A stretch of DNA of 64,000 bases from an uncultured Caulobacter sp. (GTDB lineage: Bacteria > Pseudomonadota > Alphaproteobacteria > Caulobacterales > Caulobacteraceae). The stretch is taken from positions 1 to 64,000 of the forward strand of contig NZ_CAMQSF010000012.1 in assembly GCF_947036865.1 (NCBI RefSeq), given 5' to 3'. The notes beneath the pieces were generated by a model. That model did not search any database. It worked only from the letters and a program-made list of their open reading frames with translations, and was not told the DNA's origin. The translations under genes and the position numbers were made by a program. Shown piece after piece: positions 16,017-24,115 of the stretch (within the stretch, counting starts at the first letter, position 1; each line of letters starts with the position of its first letter).

Positions 16017-16260
16017 TGTTGGACGCGGGAATTACCCGGCATGAAAATCTAGAAAATCAACTACTTACCTGAGCCACGTCAGAGGTCTCTGGACTGGCTG
16101 TTCAGAATTCGCTGGACTGCGCCGGCGATAGGCCGGAATTAGCTGGACCGGATCGCGCCACTGGCGCTCTGTGAAGCGCCGGTACAGCAGGCTTTTCGGC
16201 CCTTTGGGATGGGCGGGGTCACCTGCCGGTCCAGATATTTCTGGAAGAGTCCAGCTAATT
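16017..16260. repeat. Right-hand copies of the 7.9-kb repeat, near the ICE boundary
   Basis: TGTTGGACGCGGGAATTA at 16017-16034 (17/18 with 7888), CCGGAATTAGCTGGAC at 16133-16148 (exact match to 7897-7912), and an inverted GTCCAGCTAATT at 16249-16260. The rest of the 600-bp gap 15922-16521 holds the attachment site and integrase promoter and no gene I can support. Confidence 0.5.
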
Positions 16261-16279
16261 GCGACCGCCAGAAAGTAAA

Positions 16280-16324
16280 TGGCGCGCCCGGAACGATTCG
16301 AACGTCCGACCCTCAGATTCGTAG
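16280..16324 (-). other. ICE left attachment site: 3' half of tRNA-Arg(ACG)
   Basis: Read on the - strand: CTACGAATCTGAGGGTCGG.. through T-loop TTCGAAT to ..CGGGCGCGCCA. This gives the anticodon loop CTACGAA (anticodon ACG), the 3' anticodon strand, a paired T-arm (GGACG/CGTTC), the acceptor strand, a discriminator base and encoded CCA. The 5' half of a tRNA is absent; sequence identity stops at the anticodon loop, where many tyrosine integrases cross over. An intact tRNA-Arg(ACG) is expected at the other end of the element, outside the window. Confidence 0.75.
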
Positions 16325-16342
16325 ACGTGAATCTGAGGGTCG
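16307..16342. repeat. Palindrome extending the tRNA anticodon arm
   Basis: CGACCCTCAGATTC-GTAGACGT-GAATCTGAGGGTCG: 14-bp perfect inverted arms. The left arm belongs to the tRNA fragment and the right arm is a mirrored copy on the element side. This is a good candidate for the integrase core-binding sites around the crossover. Confidence 0.65.
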
Positions 16343-16423
16343 AAAGCAACACGCCAACTTACTCCAGAATACGACAAGCTCTTGCCGGATTTGAATTTTC
16401 CGGAAATTGATCGCGATCTGGCG

Positions 16424-16488
16424 TTGACCTTACAAGCGCGGGAATTAGACTGTTTGTACTGGGATCCCCTTACAAAACCCTTGCAAAG
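16424..16488 (+). promoter_or_regulatory. Candidate integrase promoter and arm-type repeats
   Basis: TTGACC (16424) - 16 bases - TAGACT (16446) makes a plausible sigma-70 promoter for the integrase. Direct repeats CCTTACAA at 16428 and 16468 plus a variant CCTTGCAA at 16479 could be arm-binding sites for the integrase or an excisionase. Sequence reading only. Confidence 0.4.
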
Positions 16489-16521
16489 GCGACCCTTCGT
16501 ACTCTAGCGCGAGATAGGGCA

Positions 16522-18057
16522 ATGGCCGTACAGAGGCTCGTTCTGAACGAAAAGAGCGTCTTTCAGCTGCCTCTGGCGACCAAGGGCCGATACATCGTCC
16601 GGGACGCCGACCTTCGCGGCTTTTGCCTTTTCGTCGGCCAGCGCCGGAAGTCGTTCACGGTGCAGGCGGAACATTGGGACTGCGGCCGGAGAACCTCAAA
16701 GACCATTGTCCTGGGCCACGCCGGCGATCTCTCCGCGCGCGACGCGAGGATTCAGGCCAAGATTCTGCTGGCGAAAATCGCCAACGGCGAACTCGACGTC
16801 GAAACCTCCACTGAGCCGCCACCGCCGGCCGGCGTCACATTGCGACAGGCCTGGCAGCGCTACCTGACCGCCCACCTGCAACGCAAGGAGCGCAGCCCCG
16901 CGACGATCAAGGGATATGTCGATCACATCGAGCGCGCCTTGGTCGATTGGATAGACCTGCCGCTTCAGGTCCTCGGCGAGAACCCCGTCATGGTCGCCGA
17001 GCGTCACGACATCATGTCGCGTGAAAATGGCCCGTCCGCAGCGAACGGCGCCATGCGCACTCTGCGGGCGATCTACAATCATGCCCGCAAGAGCCACCGC
17101 GAATTGCCCCCGGAGAACCCGACCCTCGCCGTGGACTGGAATCGCGAGAAGCGCCGCGACACGGCAATGGGCGTCGAGGATTTCCCGGCGTGGTTCGCGC
17201 AGGCTCGGTTGCTGCGCCATCCCGTTCGCCGGGAATTCCACCTGATGACCCTGCTCTCCGGCAGTCGCCCGGGGGCTTTGCTCCAGGCCCGCATTGAGCA
17301 CATCAATTTCCGGGACCGGATCCTGCACATTCCGCGACCGAAGGGAGGCGCGGACCGCGCATTCGATATCCCGTTGTCGCGACCGATGGTCCGAAGCCTG
17401 ATCAGGGCTATTCGAGCAAGCCGCATCCTCTTCCCGGAGCAGGCCAAAGAGTGGGTCTTCGCAGCGGCTAGCGCGGAAGGACACATGGCCGAGCACAAGG
17501 AGTCGAGAAAGGTCTTGTCCAAATGGGGCAATGACCTGCGCCAGACCTACCGAACCATGGGCCAGGTCGCCGGGCTCTCTGAGGTCGATATGCACCTGCT
17601 CATGAACCACAGCCTGCCGGGCGTGAACGCCGGCTACATCACTCGCGCCAAGCTGTTGAGCGGCCATCTGCGCGCGGCGCAGGAAAAGCTTTCCGGAACA
17701 ATGATCGACGCCGCCGAAATCCAGGGCCGCGCCTGGCCGTTTCTTCCGGCGCGAAAGCTCGGCGACCCGGTTCTTGATCCGCCTCTGCCGGACCCCCGAT
17801 CCAACCGTGCCCGGGAGGAGCGCTTCTGGGCGATCGATGCGCCACGTCTCTTGAGGGCCGCAGCGGCAAGAACCGCCTCCGGCTCGGATCGGCCGCGGTT
17901 GATCACGGCTTCAGAACATCAGCCGCGGAGCCAGCCAGCCCTCGGCTCGGCCATGCCAGCTCCCGCGCCGCCCGGGCCCCCGGCCCCACGACCCGAGGCG
18001 CCGCGACCATCATCGCCCGCCATGCACGACCCTGTCCGATCCCTTCTCAATATGTAG
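16522..18057 (+). CDS. Tyrosine recombinase (ICE integrase, DUF4102-type)
   Basis: 511 residues. The N-terminal DUF4102-like arm-binding region (about 1-95) is followed by a SAM-like core-binding domain ('LRQAWQRYLTAHLQRKERSPATIKGYVDHIER') and the catalytic domain. I see the first catalytic Arg in 'LLSGSRPGALLQARIEHI' (about 250), Arg in 'NDLRQTYRTMGQ' (Asn where the family usually has His), His in 'LLMNHSLPGV' and the nucleophile Tyr in 'NAGYITRAK' (about 373). A Pro-rich C-terminal tail of about 130 residues is an extension. It sits 200 bp from the tRNA fragment and should catalyse integration at that site. Confidence 0.9.
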   Translation: MAVQRLVLNEKSVFQLPLATKGRYIVRDADLRGFCLFVGQRRKSFTVQAEHWDCGRRTSKTIVLGHAGDLSARDARIQAKILLAKIANGELDVETSTEPPPPAGVTLRQAWQRYLTAHLQRKERSPATIKGYVDHIERALVDWIDLPLQVLGENPVMVAERHDIMSRENGPSAANGAMRTLRAIYNHARKSHRELPPENPTLAVDWNREKRRDTAMGVEDFPAWFAQARLLRHPVRREFHLMTLLSGSRPGALLQARIEHINFRDRILHIPRPKGGADRAFDIPLSRPMVRSLIRAIRASRILFPEQAKEWVFAAASAEGHMAEHKESRKVLSKWGNDLRQTYRTMGQVAGLSEVDMHLLMNHSLPGVNAGYITRAKLLSGHLRAAQEKLSGTMIDAAEIQGRAWPFLPARKLGDPVLDPPLPDPRSNRAREERFWAIDAPRLLRAAAARTASGSDRPRLITASEHQPRSQPALGSAMPAPAPPGPPAPRPEAPRPSSPAMHDPVRSLLNM

Positions 18058-18156
18058 ACCGAGGCCCGGGCGCGAACCGCAACGCGTTTCGAGCGTTTCG
18101 TTTGTTGCGTTTATTTCGATTATGGCCTAATGTCCGGTCTCAATCGGGAGCATAAG

Positions 18157-18618
18157 ATGACACTGCCTGCATTCGCCCACGAGCTTGGCGATAGGCTTCC
18201 GTCTGCCAACGAGCGCGCCGCCGCCAACCAACTTCGCAAGATATTGGCCGCCCAGGCCAGCGGAGATGCCGATGGCATGCTGCGCGTTCTTCAGGAAGAC
18301 AAGTCAACCTCGGAGGTCGTGCTGACGCCGGCGCTTTCGCGCCTTTTGATGGAACTGCTTCGCCACGTCGGTCGTGGCGATGCTGTGACGCTCGTCCCTG
18401 TCAGCCAGATGCTGACGACGCAGCAGGCGGCCGACATTCTCAACGTGTCGCGTCCCTATCTTGTCGGCCTGCTCGACAAGGGCGAGATCGCTCATGAGCT
18501 GGTCGGTCGCCATCGCCGGATCAAGGCCGAGCACCTGTTCGACTACAAGCGCAAGCGTGACGAAAAACGCGCGGGCGCCCTGGCCGGTCTGGCGGCGCTG
18601 GACGCGGAGCTCCTCTAG
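18157..18618 (+). CDS. Excisionase-like HTH protein, probable antitoxin of the PIN gene
   Basis: 153 residues from ATG 18157, preceded by GGGAG. The track's 18130 start lacks such a site. The C-terminal part 'MLTTQQAADILNVSRPYLVGLLDKGEIAHELVGRHRRIKAEHLFDYKRKRDEKR' is a MerR-like/excisionase DNA-binding domain. Only three bases separate its TAG from the GTG of the PIN gene, so they form a two-gene toxin-antitoxin-like unit. A role as excisionase of the adjacent integrase is an alternative. Confidence 0.8.
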   Translation: MTLPAFAHELGDRLPSANERAAANQLRKILAAQASGDADGMLRVLQEDKSTSEVVLTPALSRLLMELLRHVGRGDAVTLVPVSQMLTTQQAADILNVSRPYLVGLLDKGEIAHELVGRHRRIKAEHLFDYKRKRDEKRAGALAGLAALDAELL

Positions 18619-18621
18619 TCC

Positions 18622-19212
18622 GTGTTCGCCAACCGCTTCACCGCCTTGATCGACGCCTGCTGCCTTGCGGGGACGCTCAAGCGCAACCTGCTGCTGACCC
18701 TGGCGGAGGCGGAATTCTTCCGGCTCCGCTGGTCCAGGACGATCCTCGACGAAACCGAGGCCGCGATCCGGCGCATCCTGGAGGACAGGGGCGCCGACGA
18801 CGCGGCCGAACGCGCGAGCCGGGCTCGCAAGTTCATGGAAGAGGCCTTCGAGGAAGCAGACGTGGGCGACTACGAAAGCATGCTGTGCGCCTGCGACGCC
18901 CTGCCCGACCCAAACGACGCCCATGTGCTGGCCGCGGCCCTGAAGACGCAAGCGGCGATCATCGTGACGGACAATCTGAAAGATTTCCCGCCCGCGATCC
19001 TCGGTCCGCTCAATCTTGAGGCTCGCTCGGCTGACGACTTCATCGCCGACACGGTGGCGCTTGATCCTGGACGCGCGGTGGCTGCGGTGCGCGCGATGCG
19101 CGAACGCTTCAAGCGGCCGGAAAAGACGGCCGAAGCCCTGCTCCTGGACATGGAGGCCGAAGGGCTGACCGAGACGGTGGATGTGCTCCGTCCCCACGTC
19201 GCGTCGCTCTGA
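18622..19212 (+). CDS. PIN-domain protein (probable toxin ribonuclease)
   Basis: 196 residues from GTG. The acidic residues expected of PIN nucleases are in place: D in 'TALIDACCLAG' (about 11), E in 'RTILDETEAAIR' (about 44), D in 'LPDPNDAHVLAAALKTQA' (about 96-99) and D in 'AIIVTDNLKDFP' (about 115). Target RNA unknown. It pairs with the upstream HTH gene, a known layout of HTH-antitoxin/PIN modules that would stabilise the element. Confidence 0.85.
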   Translation: MFANRFTALIDACCLAGTLKRNLLLTLAEAEFFRLRWSRTILDETEAAIRRILEDRGADDAAERASRARKFMEEAFEEADVGDYESMLCACDALPDPNDAHVLAAALKTQAAIIVTDNLKDFPPAILGPLNLEARSADDFIADTVALDPGRAVAAVRAMRERFKRPEKTAEALLLDMEAEGLTETVDVLRPHVASL

Positions 19213-19227
19213 TAGATCGCGTTCGCC

Positions 19228-20136
19228 CTACACCGGCTCGACTGGGGCGCCGGCGGCAGGCCTGTCGAGCGACGTGGCGGCGATGATCGCCTGAAACTCG
19301 TCCAGGATTTCCGGATGGCGACCGCGCAGATAGCCGAGGATCTCGGGATTGGCGACGAGCCGCGACAGGTAGCCAGATGCGATGACCAGGTGCAGAACAT
19401 CGTCGCCATACGACGCCTCCAGGGCTTTGAAGTCCTGGGTCAGGGACTCCATCTCCCGCTCCATTCGCGCCATCTGCTCCGACGTCATACCGCCGACCTT
19501 CTTGGGCTTGTTGGCATGGATGAGATCGTGCTGGCGAGTGGCCGCCAGTAGCGCCTGGGCATAGGCGGAAGTGAAATTGCCCACCGAGACCATGAGTTCG
19601 GCGACTTCCACCTGGCGCATCGGCTTCATTTTCCGAAGGACGTCGAACGCCACCGGGTTGACCGCGCGGTCCTTCAGCAGTTCGACGACCTCGGGGGTGA
19701 CGCCGTCGAGGAGATTTCGTCGGCGCTTGATCCCCTTCACGTCGACCTTCAAGGCGCGGGCAAGCTTTTCCTCGGGGACCCCGCGCTCGAGCGCGCGCAC
19801 GATCATGTAGTGCTCCTGGATCGTCGCCAGCCGATTGACCCGCTTGTTGTAGGTGAAGGCCTCATCGTCGTCGGCGATCAGGCAGCGCGTTTCCCGGACG
19901 CCGAGGTCCTTGAGAATGGCGAGGCGCACGTGACCGTCGAGCAGCATCAGCGGTCCTTCGCCGGGCGACCGAACCACGACCAGGGGCTCGATCACGCCGA
20001 CCTCGGCCACCGACTGGGCGATACGGCCAAACTTCACCGAACCTCGCACCTTGTCGGAGAGCTTGCGCATCGGGAGGATATCGTCGACCCGCACCACCAG
20101 AAGTTCGCTCTCGAACGCGGCTTTGACGTCGGCCAT
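19228..20136 (-). CDS. ParB-like protein with RepB-type C-terminal domain
   Basis: 302 residues. The N-terminal ParB/Srx fold is 'VDDILPMRKLSDKVRGSVKFGRIAQSVAEVGVIEPLVVVRSPGEGPLMLLDGHVRLAILKDLG', followed by an HTH-like middle ('VPEEKLARALKVDVKGIKRRRNLL') and a helical C-terminal part resembling plasmid RepB ends. It is the third gene of a recombinase-ParB-RepB-like operon; only one base separates it from the upstream gene. A partition or regulatory role for the element is inferred; no ParA is visible here. Confidence 0.8.
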   Translation of the reverse strand: MADVKAAFESELLVVRVDDILPMRKLSDKVRGSVKFGRIAQSVAEVGVIEPLVVVRSPGEGPLMLLDGHVRLAILKDLGVRETRCLIADDDEAFTYNKRVNRLATIQEHYMIVRALERGVPEEKLARALKVDVKGIKRRRNLLDGVTPEVVELLKDRAVNPVAFDVLRKMKPMRQVEVAELMVSVGNFTSAYAQALLAATRQHDLIHANKPKKVGGMTSEQMARMEREMESLTQDFKALEASYGDDVLHLVIASGYLSRLVANPEILGYLRGRHPEILDEFQAIIAATSLDRPAAGAPVEPV

Positions 20137-20137
20137 G

Positions 20138-21028
20138 TCAGGCCTCCGCCAGCCCGAGCCGCTCGGCGAGAGGCTTGGGAAGCGTGTGCATGGCCTCTGC
20201 GCGCAGCAGGGTCACGAAGTGCGGATCGTCGAGAAGGCGGCGCAGACCATTGACGACGAAGAGCAGGCGTCCCTGGGTGAGGGTGGCCTTCTTGATCATC
20301 AGTTTCTGCCGGTCGGTCTCCTTGCGGTAGGCCCGCACCAGGGAGTCGGCGGTGACGCGCGGTCGCGCGCTCGGGCCGCGCGAGCCACTGTTGCCGGCCT
20401 TTCCGCTGACGCGGCGCTGCTCGATGATCCGGCGGATGGCGATGAGCTGGTTCCCGGGCAGCGCCTTCTGCTCGTAAGCCTCGGCCAGGGCGCCCTGAAG
20501 ATCGGCGTCGCCCGCCTTGGCGATTTCCATCGCGATACTGTGGGGGATGGCGCCGCGCTCCACGGCGCGGATGAGCCGTTCCTCGCCGTGCTCCAGCAGG
20601 AAGCAGATCGCCCAGATGTACTCGGGACTGAAGTCGGTCTTTCGGGCGATGTCCGCCAGCGAATAGCCGCGCTCCTTGAGCGCTCCGATCTCCGAAACGA
20701 GCTCCAGCGAAGTGTGCTGACGGCGAGCCAGGTTCTCGACCAGACTCATTACGAAACAGTCCTCGACGGTGGCGTCCATGAGGATCGCCGGGATCTCCAT
20801 CTGGCCGAGCGCCTGGAAGGCTTCAAGACGCCCCTGGCCGCAGATGAGGTCGTATCCGCCATCGTCGCGAGGCCGCACGGTGATCGGCTTCTTCAAGCCG
20901 AGATTGGCGATCGACGTCACCAGCTCCTGGAAGATGCGTTTGTTGCGCGAGCGAGGATTGAGGATGGTGATCTTCGCGATCGGTACGCGCCGGATCACCG
21001 GCGCCTCTGGGATGGCGTCCGTCGTCAC
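20138..21028 (-). CDS. ParB N-terminal-domain protein
   Basis: 296 residues. The ParB CTPase/nuclease-like fold is visible: 'VPIAKITILNPRSRNKRIFQELVTSIANLGLKKPITVRPRDDGGYDLICGQGRLEAFQALG' carries the C-box-like 'CGQGRLEA' (GERRxxA in chromosomal ParB). 'ENLARRQHTSLE' follows, then the HTH 'YSLADIARKTDFSPEYIWAICFLLEHGEERL'. The start overlaps the recombinase stop by four bases, so they are translated together. Sits between two other DNA-binding genes; acts probably on the element's own DNA. Confidence 0.85.
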   Translation of the reverse strand: MTTDAIPEAPVIRRVPIAKITILNPRSRNKRIFQELVTSIANLGLKKPITVRPRDDGGYDLICGQGRLEAFQALGQMEIPAILMDATVEDCFVMSLVENLARRQHTSLELVSEIGALKERGYSLADIARKTDFSPEYIWAICFLLEHGEERLIRAVERGAIPHSIAMEIAKAGDADLQGALAEAYEQKALPGNQLIAIRRIIEQRRVSGKAGNSGSRGPSARPRVTADSLVRAYRKETDRQKLMIKKATLTQGRLLFVVNGLRRLLDDPHFVTLLRAEAMHTLPKPLAERLGLAEA

Positions 21029-22593
21029 GCGGCAAGCCTCAGGCTGGCGCGGCGCGTGAGGTCCAGGAACGGGTCGAGGTCATCAAATCGATAGGCGTCG
21101 AGGAAGACGCCGTTGTCTTCGCCAAGTCGCAGGCGAACCGCCTCGCCCATGTCGATCCACGGCAGCAGATAGTAGTCGCGGATCTCCTGGTTGCCGGCCT
21201 CCATTCTCGCGACGATGGTGATGTCCGGCCGAAGACCGGTGTCGAGGCGGATCTTCCAGCGTTGACCACGCTCGCTTTCGGCGCAGCGGGCGATCGAGAG
21301 CGATGCGGTGAACTCGTCATTGATGGTCAGGAGATCGGTGGCCGGATCGATGGCGACGCTGGCGCCTAAAGCTCGGATGCCTACGACCGTCCGCTCGACG
21401 ACCTTCGGATGAAGGGCGCGCAGGACGCGGTTGGTTTCCAGGTATCGGTAGTCGCGGTCCGTCGCATAGCCGACCAGCTGATAGGCCCTGACCAGGCTGC
21501 CGAACCGGCTGCGGTAGGTGGCGCTGGACGGCATGTCCTCCACCTCGTCGATGATGAGGCCCGACAGGCACCCGCGCTGACCGAGCAAGGCGGTCAGCCG
21601 TTCCAGCAGTTCGGCGTCCGTGAAACGCCGGCTCCGCTCTTCGATGATGCGACGCGCGGCGATGAAGAAGTCCGGATCGACGATCCCCTCGAACGCCTCC
21701 TCGGCCCGAACCCATTGATCGGGATCGTTGACCACCCGCTTCTTCTTCAGCTTGAAGGACACGCGGTTGTAGACGTTGTTGCCGACGTACTTTTCGTTGG
21801 TCAGGACCTGGTGAACGGTGCCGCGCGTCCACGGCCGTTCAAGGTCTGTGAGTACGCCTTCGCCGTTCAGCATCACGGCGATCTCGCGCTCGGAGCGTCG
21901 GTGCAACACGAACATCCGGTAGATGCGGTTGACGACCTCGATCTCCTCTGCGGGTCCGGGGGTCAGAACCACCCGGTCGGTCTGCAGGCTCTTGTGCTCG
22001 CCGCGTCCCAGGAGCGCCTTGGGCTGACGGTGCTCATCGACGAGAAGACGCCGCAAGCCAAATCCGGCGGGGCCGCCCTGGCGGAAGCCGAGGTTGATGA
22101 GGCGGCATTGGCCGGTGAACACCTTGGCCGAGAGCTCGCGGCTGTATTCCCCCGCCATGGCCCGCTTCATGCTCTTGATGATGGTGGCGCTGAGGCTGCC
22201 GTCATTCTCGAACTGCTCGGCGCAGTAGTGGACGACGATGCCAGCTTCGCGGCACTGGAACTCGTAGTAGGCGCTCTCATCGGCGTCCTGGAAACGCCCC
22301 CACCGGCTGACGTCATAGACGAGGATGGCCTCGAAATCGGCCAGGCCCGCCCGCACGTCGGCGATCAGTTTCTTGAGGGCGTCACGCCCATCGAGCCGCA
22401 GGCCGCTTTTGCCCTCATCGGCATAGGTTCGGACGATCTCGAAGCCGCGCCGGGCGGCGTACTGGTCGATGATCTCCGCCTGGTTTTCGGTGGAGTACTT
22501 CTGGTGTTCGGTGCTCATACGCACATAGCGGGCGGCGCGAACGGGCGCCCCGCGAATTTCCGCGTTCGTCTCGATAGTCATCAGGGAAAACAC
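21025..22593 (-). CDS. Large serine recombinase
   Basis: 522 residues. The resolvase domain begins 'RAARYVRMSTEHQKYSTENQ', with nucleophile Ser in 'RMST' (about 29), and continues 'VRTYADEGKSGLRLDGRDALKKLI' and 'EAILVYDVSRWGRFQDADES'. The recombinase domain ('GLRRLLVDEHRQPKALL', 'LNGEGVLTDLERPWTRGTVHQVLTNEKYVGNNVYNR') follows. I see no CxxC zinc ribbon, which many large serine integrases have. Starts are GTG 22593 or ATG 22581. It leads the operon with the two ParB-like genes. An element with both a tyrosine integrase and a serine recombinase is notable. Confidence 0.88.
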   Translation of the reverse strand: MFSLMTIETNAEIRGAPVRAARYVRMSTEHQKYSTENQAEIIDQYAARRGFEIVRTYADEGKSGLRLDGRDALKKLIADVRAGLADFEAILVYDVSRWGRFQDADESAYYEFQCREAGIVVHYCAEQFENDGSLSATIIKSMKRAMAGEYSRELSAKVFTGQCRLINLGFRQGGPAGFGLRRLLVDEHRQPKALLGRGEHKSLQTDRVVLTPGPAEEIEVVNRIYRMFVLHRRSEREIAVMLNGEGVLTDLERPWTRGTVHQVLTNEKYVGNNVYNRVSFKLKKKRVVNDPDQWVRAEEAFEGIVDPDFFIAARRIIEERSRRFTDAELLERLTALLGQRGCLSGLIIDEVEDMPSSATYRSRFGSLVRAYQLVGYATDRDYRYLETNRVLRALHPKVVERTVVGIRALGASVAIDPATDLLTINDEFTASLSIARCAESERGQRWKIRLDTGLRPDITIVARMEAGNQEIRDYYLLPWIDMGEAVRLRLGEDNGVFLDAYRFDDLDPFLDLTRRASLRLAA

Positions 22594-22664
22594 CCGCCTC
22601 GCACGTCAGAGCCCAGGGAGCGCCACGGCTCCTCTCCTGAAACCCTAGGTCGGATCGTGTGGGT

Positions 22665-23048
22665 ATGTCGCGTTCGCAGAAGGACCGAAAACTTCGGTCA
22701 AATCCGGAAAAGCTCTTCCCGGAACGCCCCGCAGAGGGCTTCGATTTCACCGAAGCGATCGCACAGGCTCTGCGGCGGGAATTCGGTTCCAGCCCGGCCG
22801 CTGTGAAGACCGTCGTGCGCCTGACCCGCACCAATCCGCGCGCCGTCCGCAACTGGTTCGCCGCCAACAACGGGCCCAATGGTGAGAACCTCGTCGTGCT
22901 CGCCCGCCACTCCGAGGAGGTCCTGGAGACGGTGCTGCAACTGGCCGGACGGCAGGATCTGGTCACGGCTCGCAAGCTCGCCGGCGCGCGCGAGAAATTG
23001 CGAGAGATGCTGGAAATGATTGACGACCTGCAATCGGGCCAGGGTTAG
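22665..23048 (+). CDS. Small putative DNA-binding protein
   Basis: 127 residues from ATG 22665, divergent from the recombinase operon. 'FTEAIAQALRREFGSSPAAVKTVVRLTRTNPRAVRNWFAANNGPNGENLVVLARHSEEVLETVLQLAG' reads as an HTH region; the 'R-x-V-R-N-W-F-x-A-x-x-G-P-N-G' part resembles Cro/C1-like proteins of ICEs and prophages. It may regulate the divergent operon. Exact family not recognised. Confidence 0.7.
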   Translation: MSRSQKDRKLRSNPEKLFPERPAEGFDFTEAIAQALRREFGSSPAAVKTVVRLTRTNPRAVRNWFAANNGPNGENLVVLARHSEEVLETVLQLAGRQDLVTARKLAGAREKLREMLEMIDDLQSGQG

Positions 23049-23133
23049 GCCATCGAGACACGAGCCATTCACCCTTGCCTTGTCGACACCCGTCTTTCAT
23101 CTGGACGGTTGTCCCTCTCACCGAGTTCTCCCC

Positions 23134-23997
23134 ATGCTACGCTTCGCCTTTCGGGCCAGCCTGATCGCCCTCGTCGCCATGCCAGCCTCGGCTATGGCTT
23201 GGGGCCGCACCGGCCACGCCGTGGTTGCCGAAATCGCGCGCGGTTACCTTACGCCGAAGGCCGCGGCGGCCGTCGACGCCCTGCTCGCCAGCGATCCGGA
23301 CGTCCTGACGGAAAGTGACCTGGGATCGCGAGCGGCCTGGGCGGACGCCTATCGGCGAGACCACCGGGAAACGTCGGAGTGGCACTTTGCTGATGTGGAG
23401 CTCGACCATCCTGACCTCGCCGAGGCCTGCTTCGGCTTCCCGGCCAGCGGGACGCCCGCGAGCGCGGGTCCGGCGAAGGATTGCGTGGTGGGTCGGCTGG
23501 AGGCGTTCGAGCGCGAGCTGGCCGACCCACGGACCGATGCCGCCGAGCGTCTTCTGGCCTTCAAGTTCGTGCTGCACTTCGTCGGCGACCTGCATCAGCC
23601 ACTCCATGCCGCGGACAATCAGGACAAGGGTGGAAACTGCGTCCCTCTGGCGCTCGGCGGTCCGCGCACCGTCAACCTCCACAGCTATTGGGACGGGGTC
23701 GTCGTCGATGCGCTCGGTCCCGATGCAAAGACGATCGCCGCTTCGCTGAGCGCCAGGATCACGCCCGCGCAACGCAAGGCCTGGGAAAAGGGGGACGCGA
23801 AGAGCTGGGCGATGGAGAGTTTCGCCGTCGCTAAATCGACGGCTTATACAGTTGGCTCCGCGCCCGGCTGCTCAAACGACAAGACGCCGATCGCCCTGCC
23901 GGAAGGCTATGCGGAACGGGCAAGCGCCGCCGCCGCCCTGCAACTGCAGAAAGCGGGCGTGCGTCTCGCTCTGGAGCTCAATCGCGCCTTCGACTAG
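23134..23997 (+). CDS. Secreted S1/P1-type nuclease
   Basis: Zinc-dependent single-strand nuclease/3'-nucleotidase, exported. Start ATG 23134 (MLRFAFRASLIALVAMPASAMAWGRTGH, 287 aa) gives a proper signal peptide; the track start at 23020 adds a non-signal leader. After cleavage the mature chain begins with Trp (AMA|WGRTGHAVVAEIA), the N-terminal zinc ligand of this family. Further zinc ligands are visible in 'RDHRETSEWHFADVEL', 'FVLHFVGDLHQPLHAADNQDKGGN' and 'VNLHSYWDGVVVD'. It lies within the ICE backbone region but has no evident link to transfer. Confidence 0.9.
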   Translation: MLRFAFRASLIALVAMPASAMAWGRTGHAVVAEIARGYLTPKAAAAVDALLASDPDVLTESDLGSRAAWADAYRRDHRETSEWHFADVELDHPDLAEACFGFPASGTPASAGPAKDCVVGRLEAFERELADPRTDAAERLLAFKFVLHFVGDLHQPLHAADNQDKGGNCVPLALGGPRTVNLHSYWDGVVVDALGPDAKTIAASLSARITPAQRKAWEKGDAKSWAMESFAVAKSTAYTVGSAPGCSNDKTPIALPEGYAERASAAAALQLQKAGVRLALELNRAFD

Positions 23998-24115
23998 GCG
24001 GGCTGGCTAAATCTGCGAAGAGCCACCTCTTTACGGGAAGTCGCGTGGTCATTGCGCCGGTTGGCGATTGGATCTGTTATGGGCGGCGTCGTGACGTCGG
24101 GTCTGCAGGAGTACC

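Noticed and set aside
16280-16324. Functional tRNA-Arg gene
   Set aside because: Only the 3' half is present; D-arm and 5' acceptor strand are missing, so it cannot give a tRNA.
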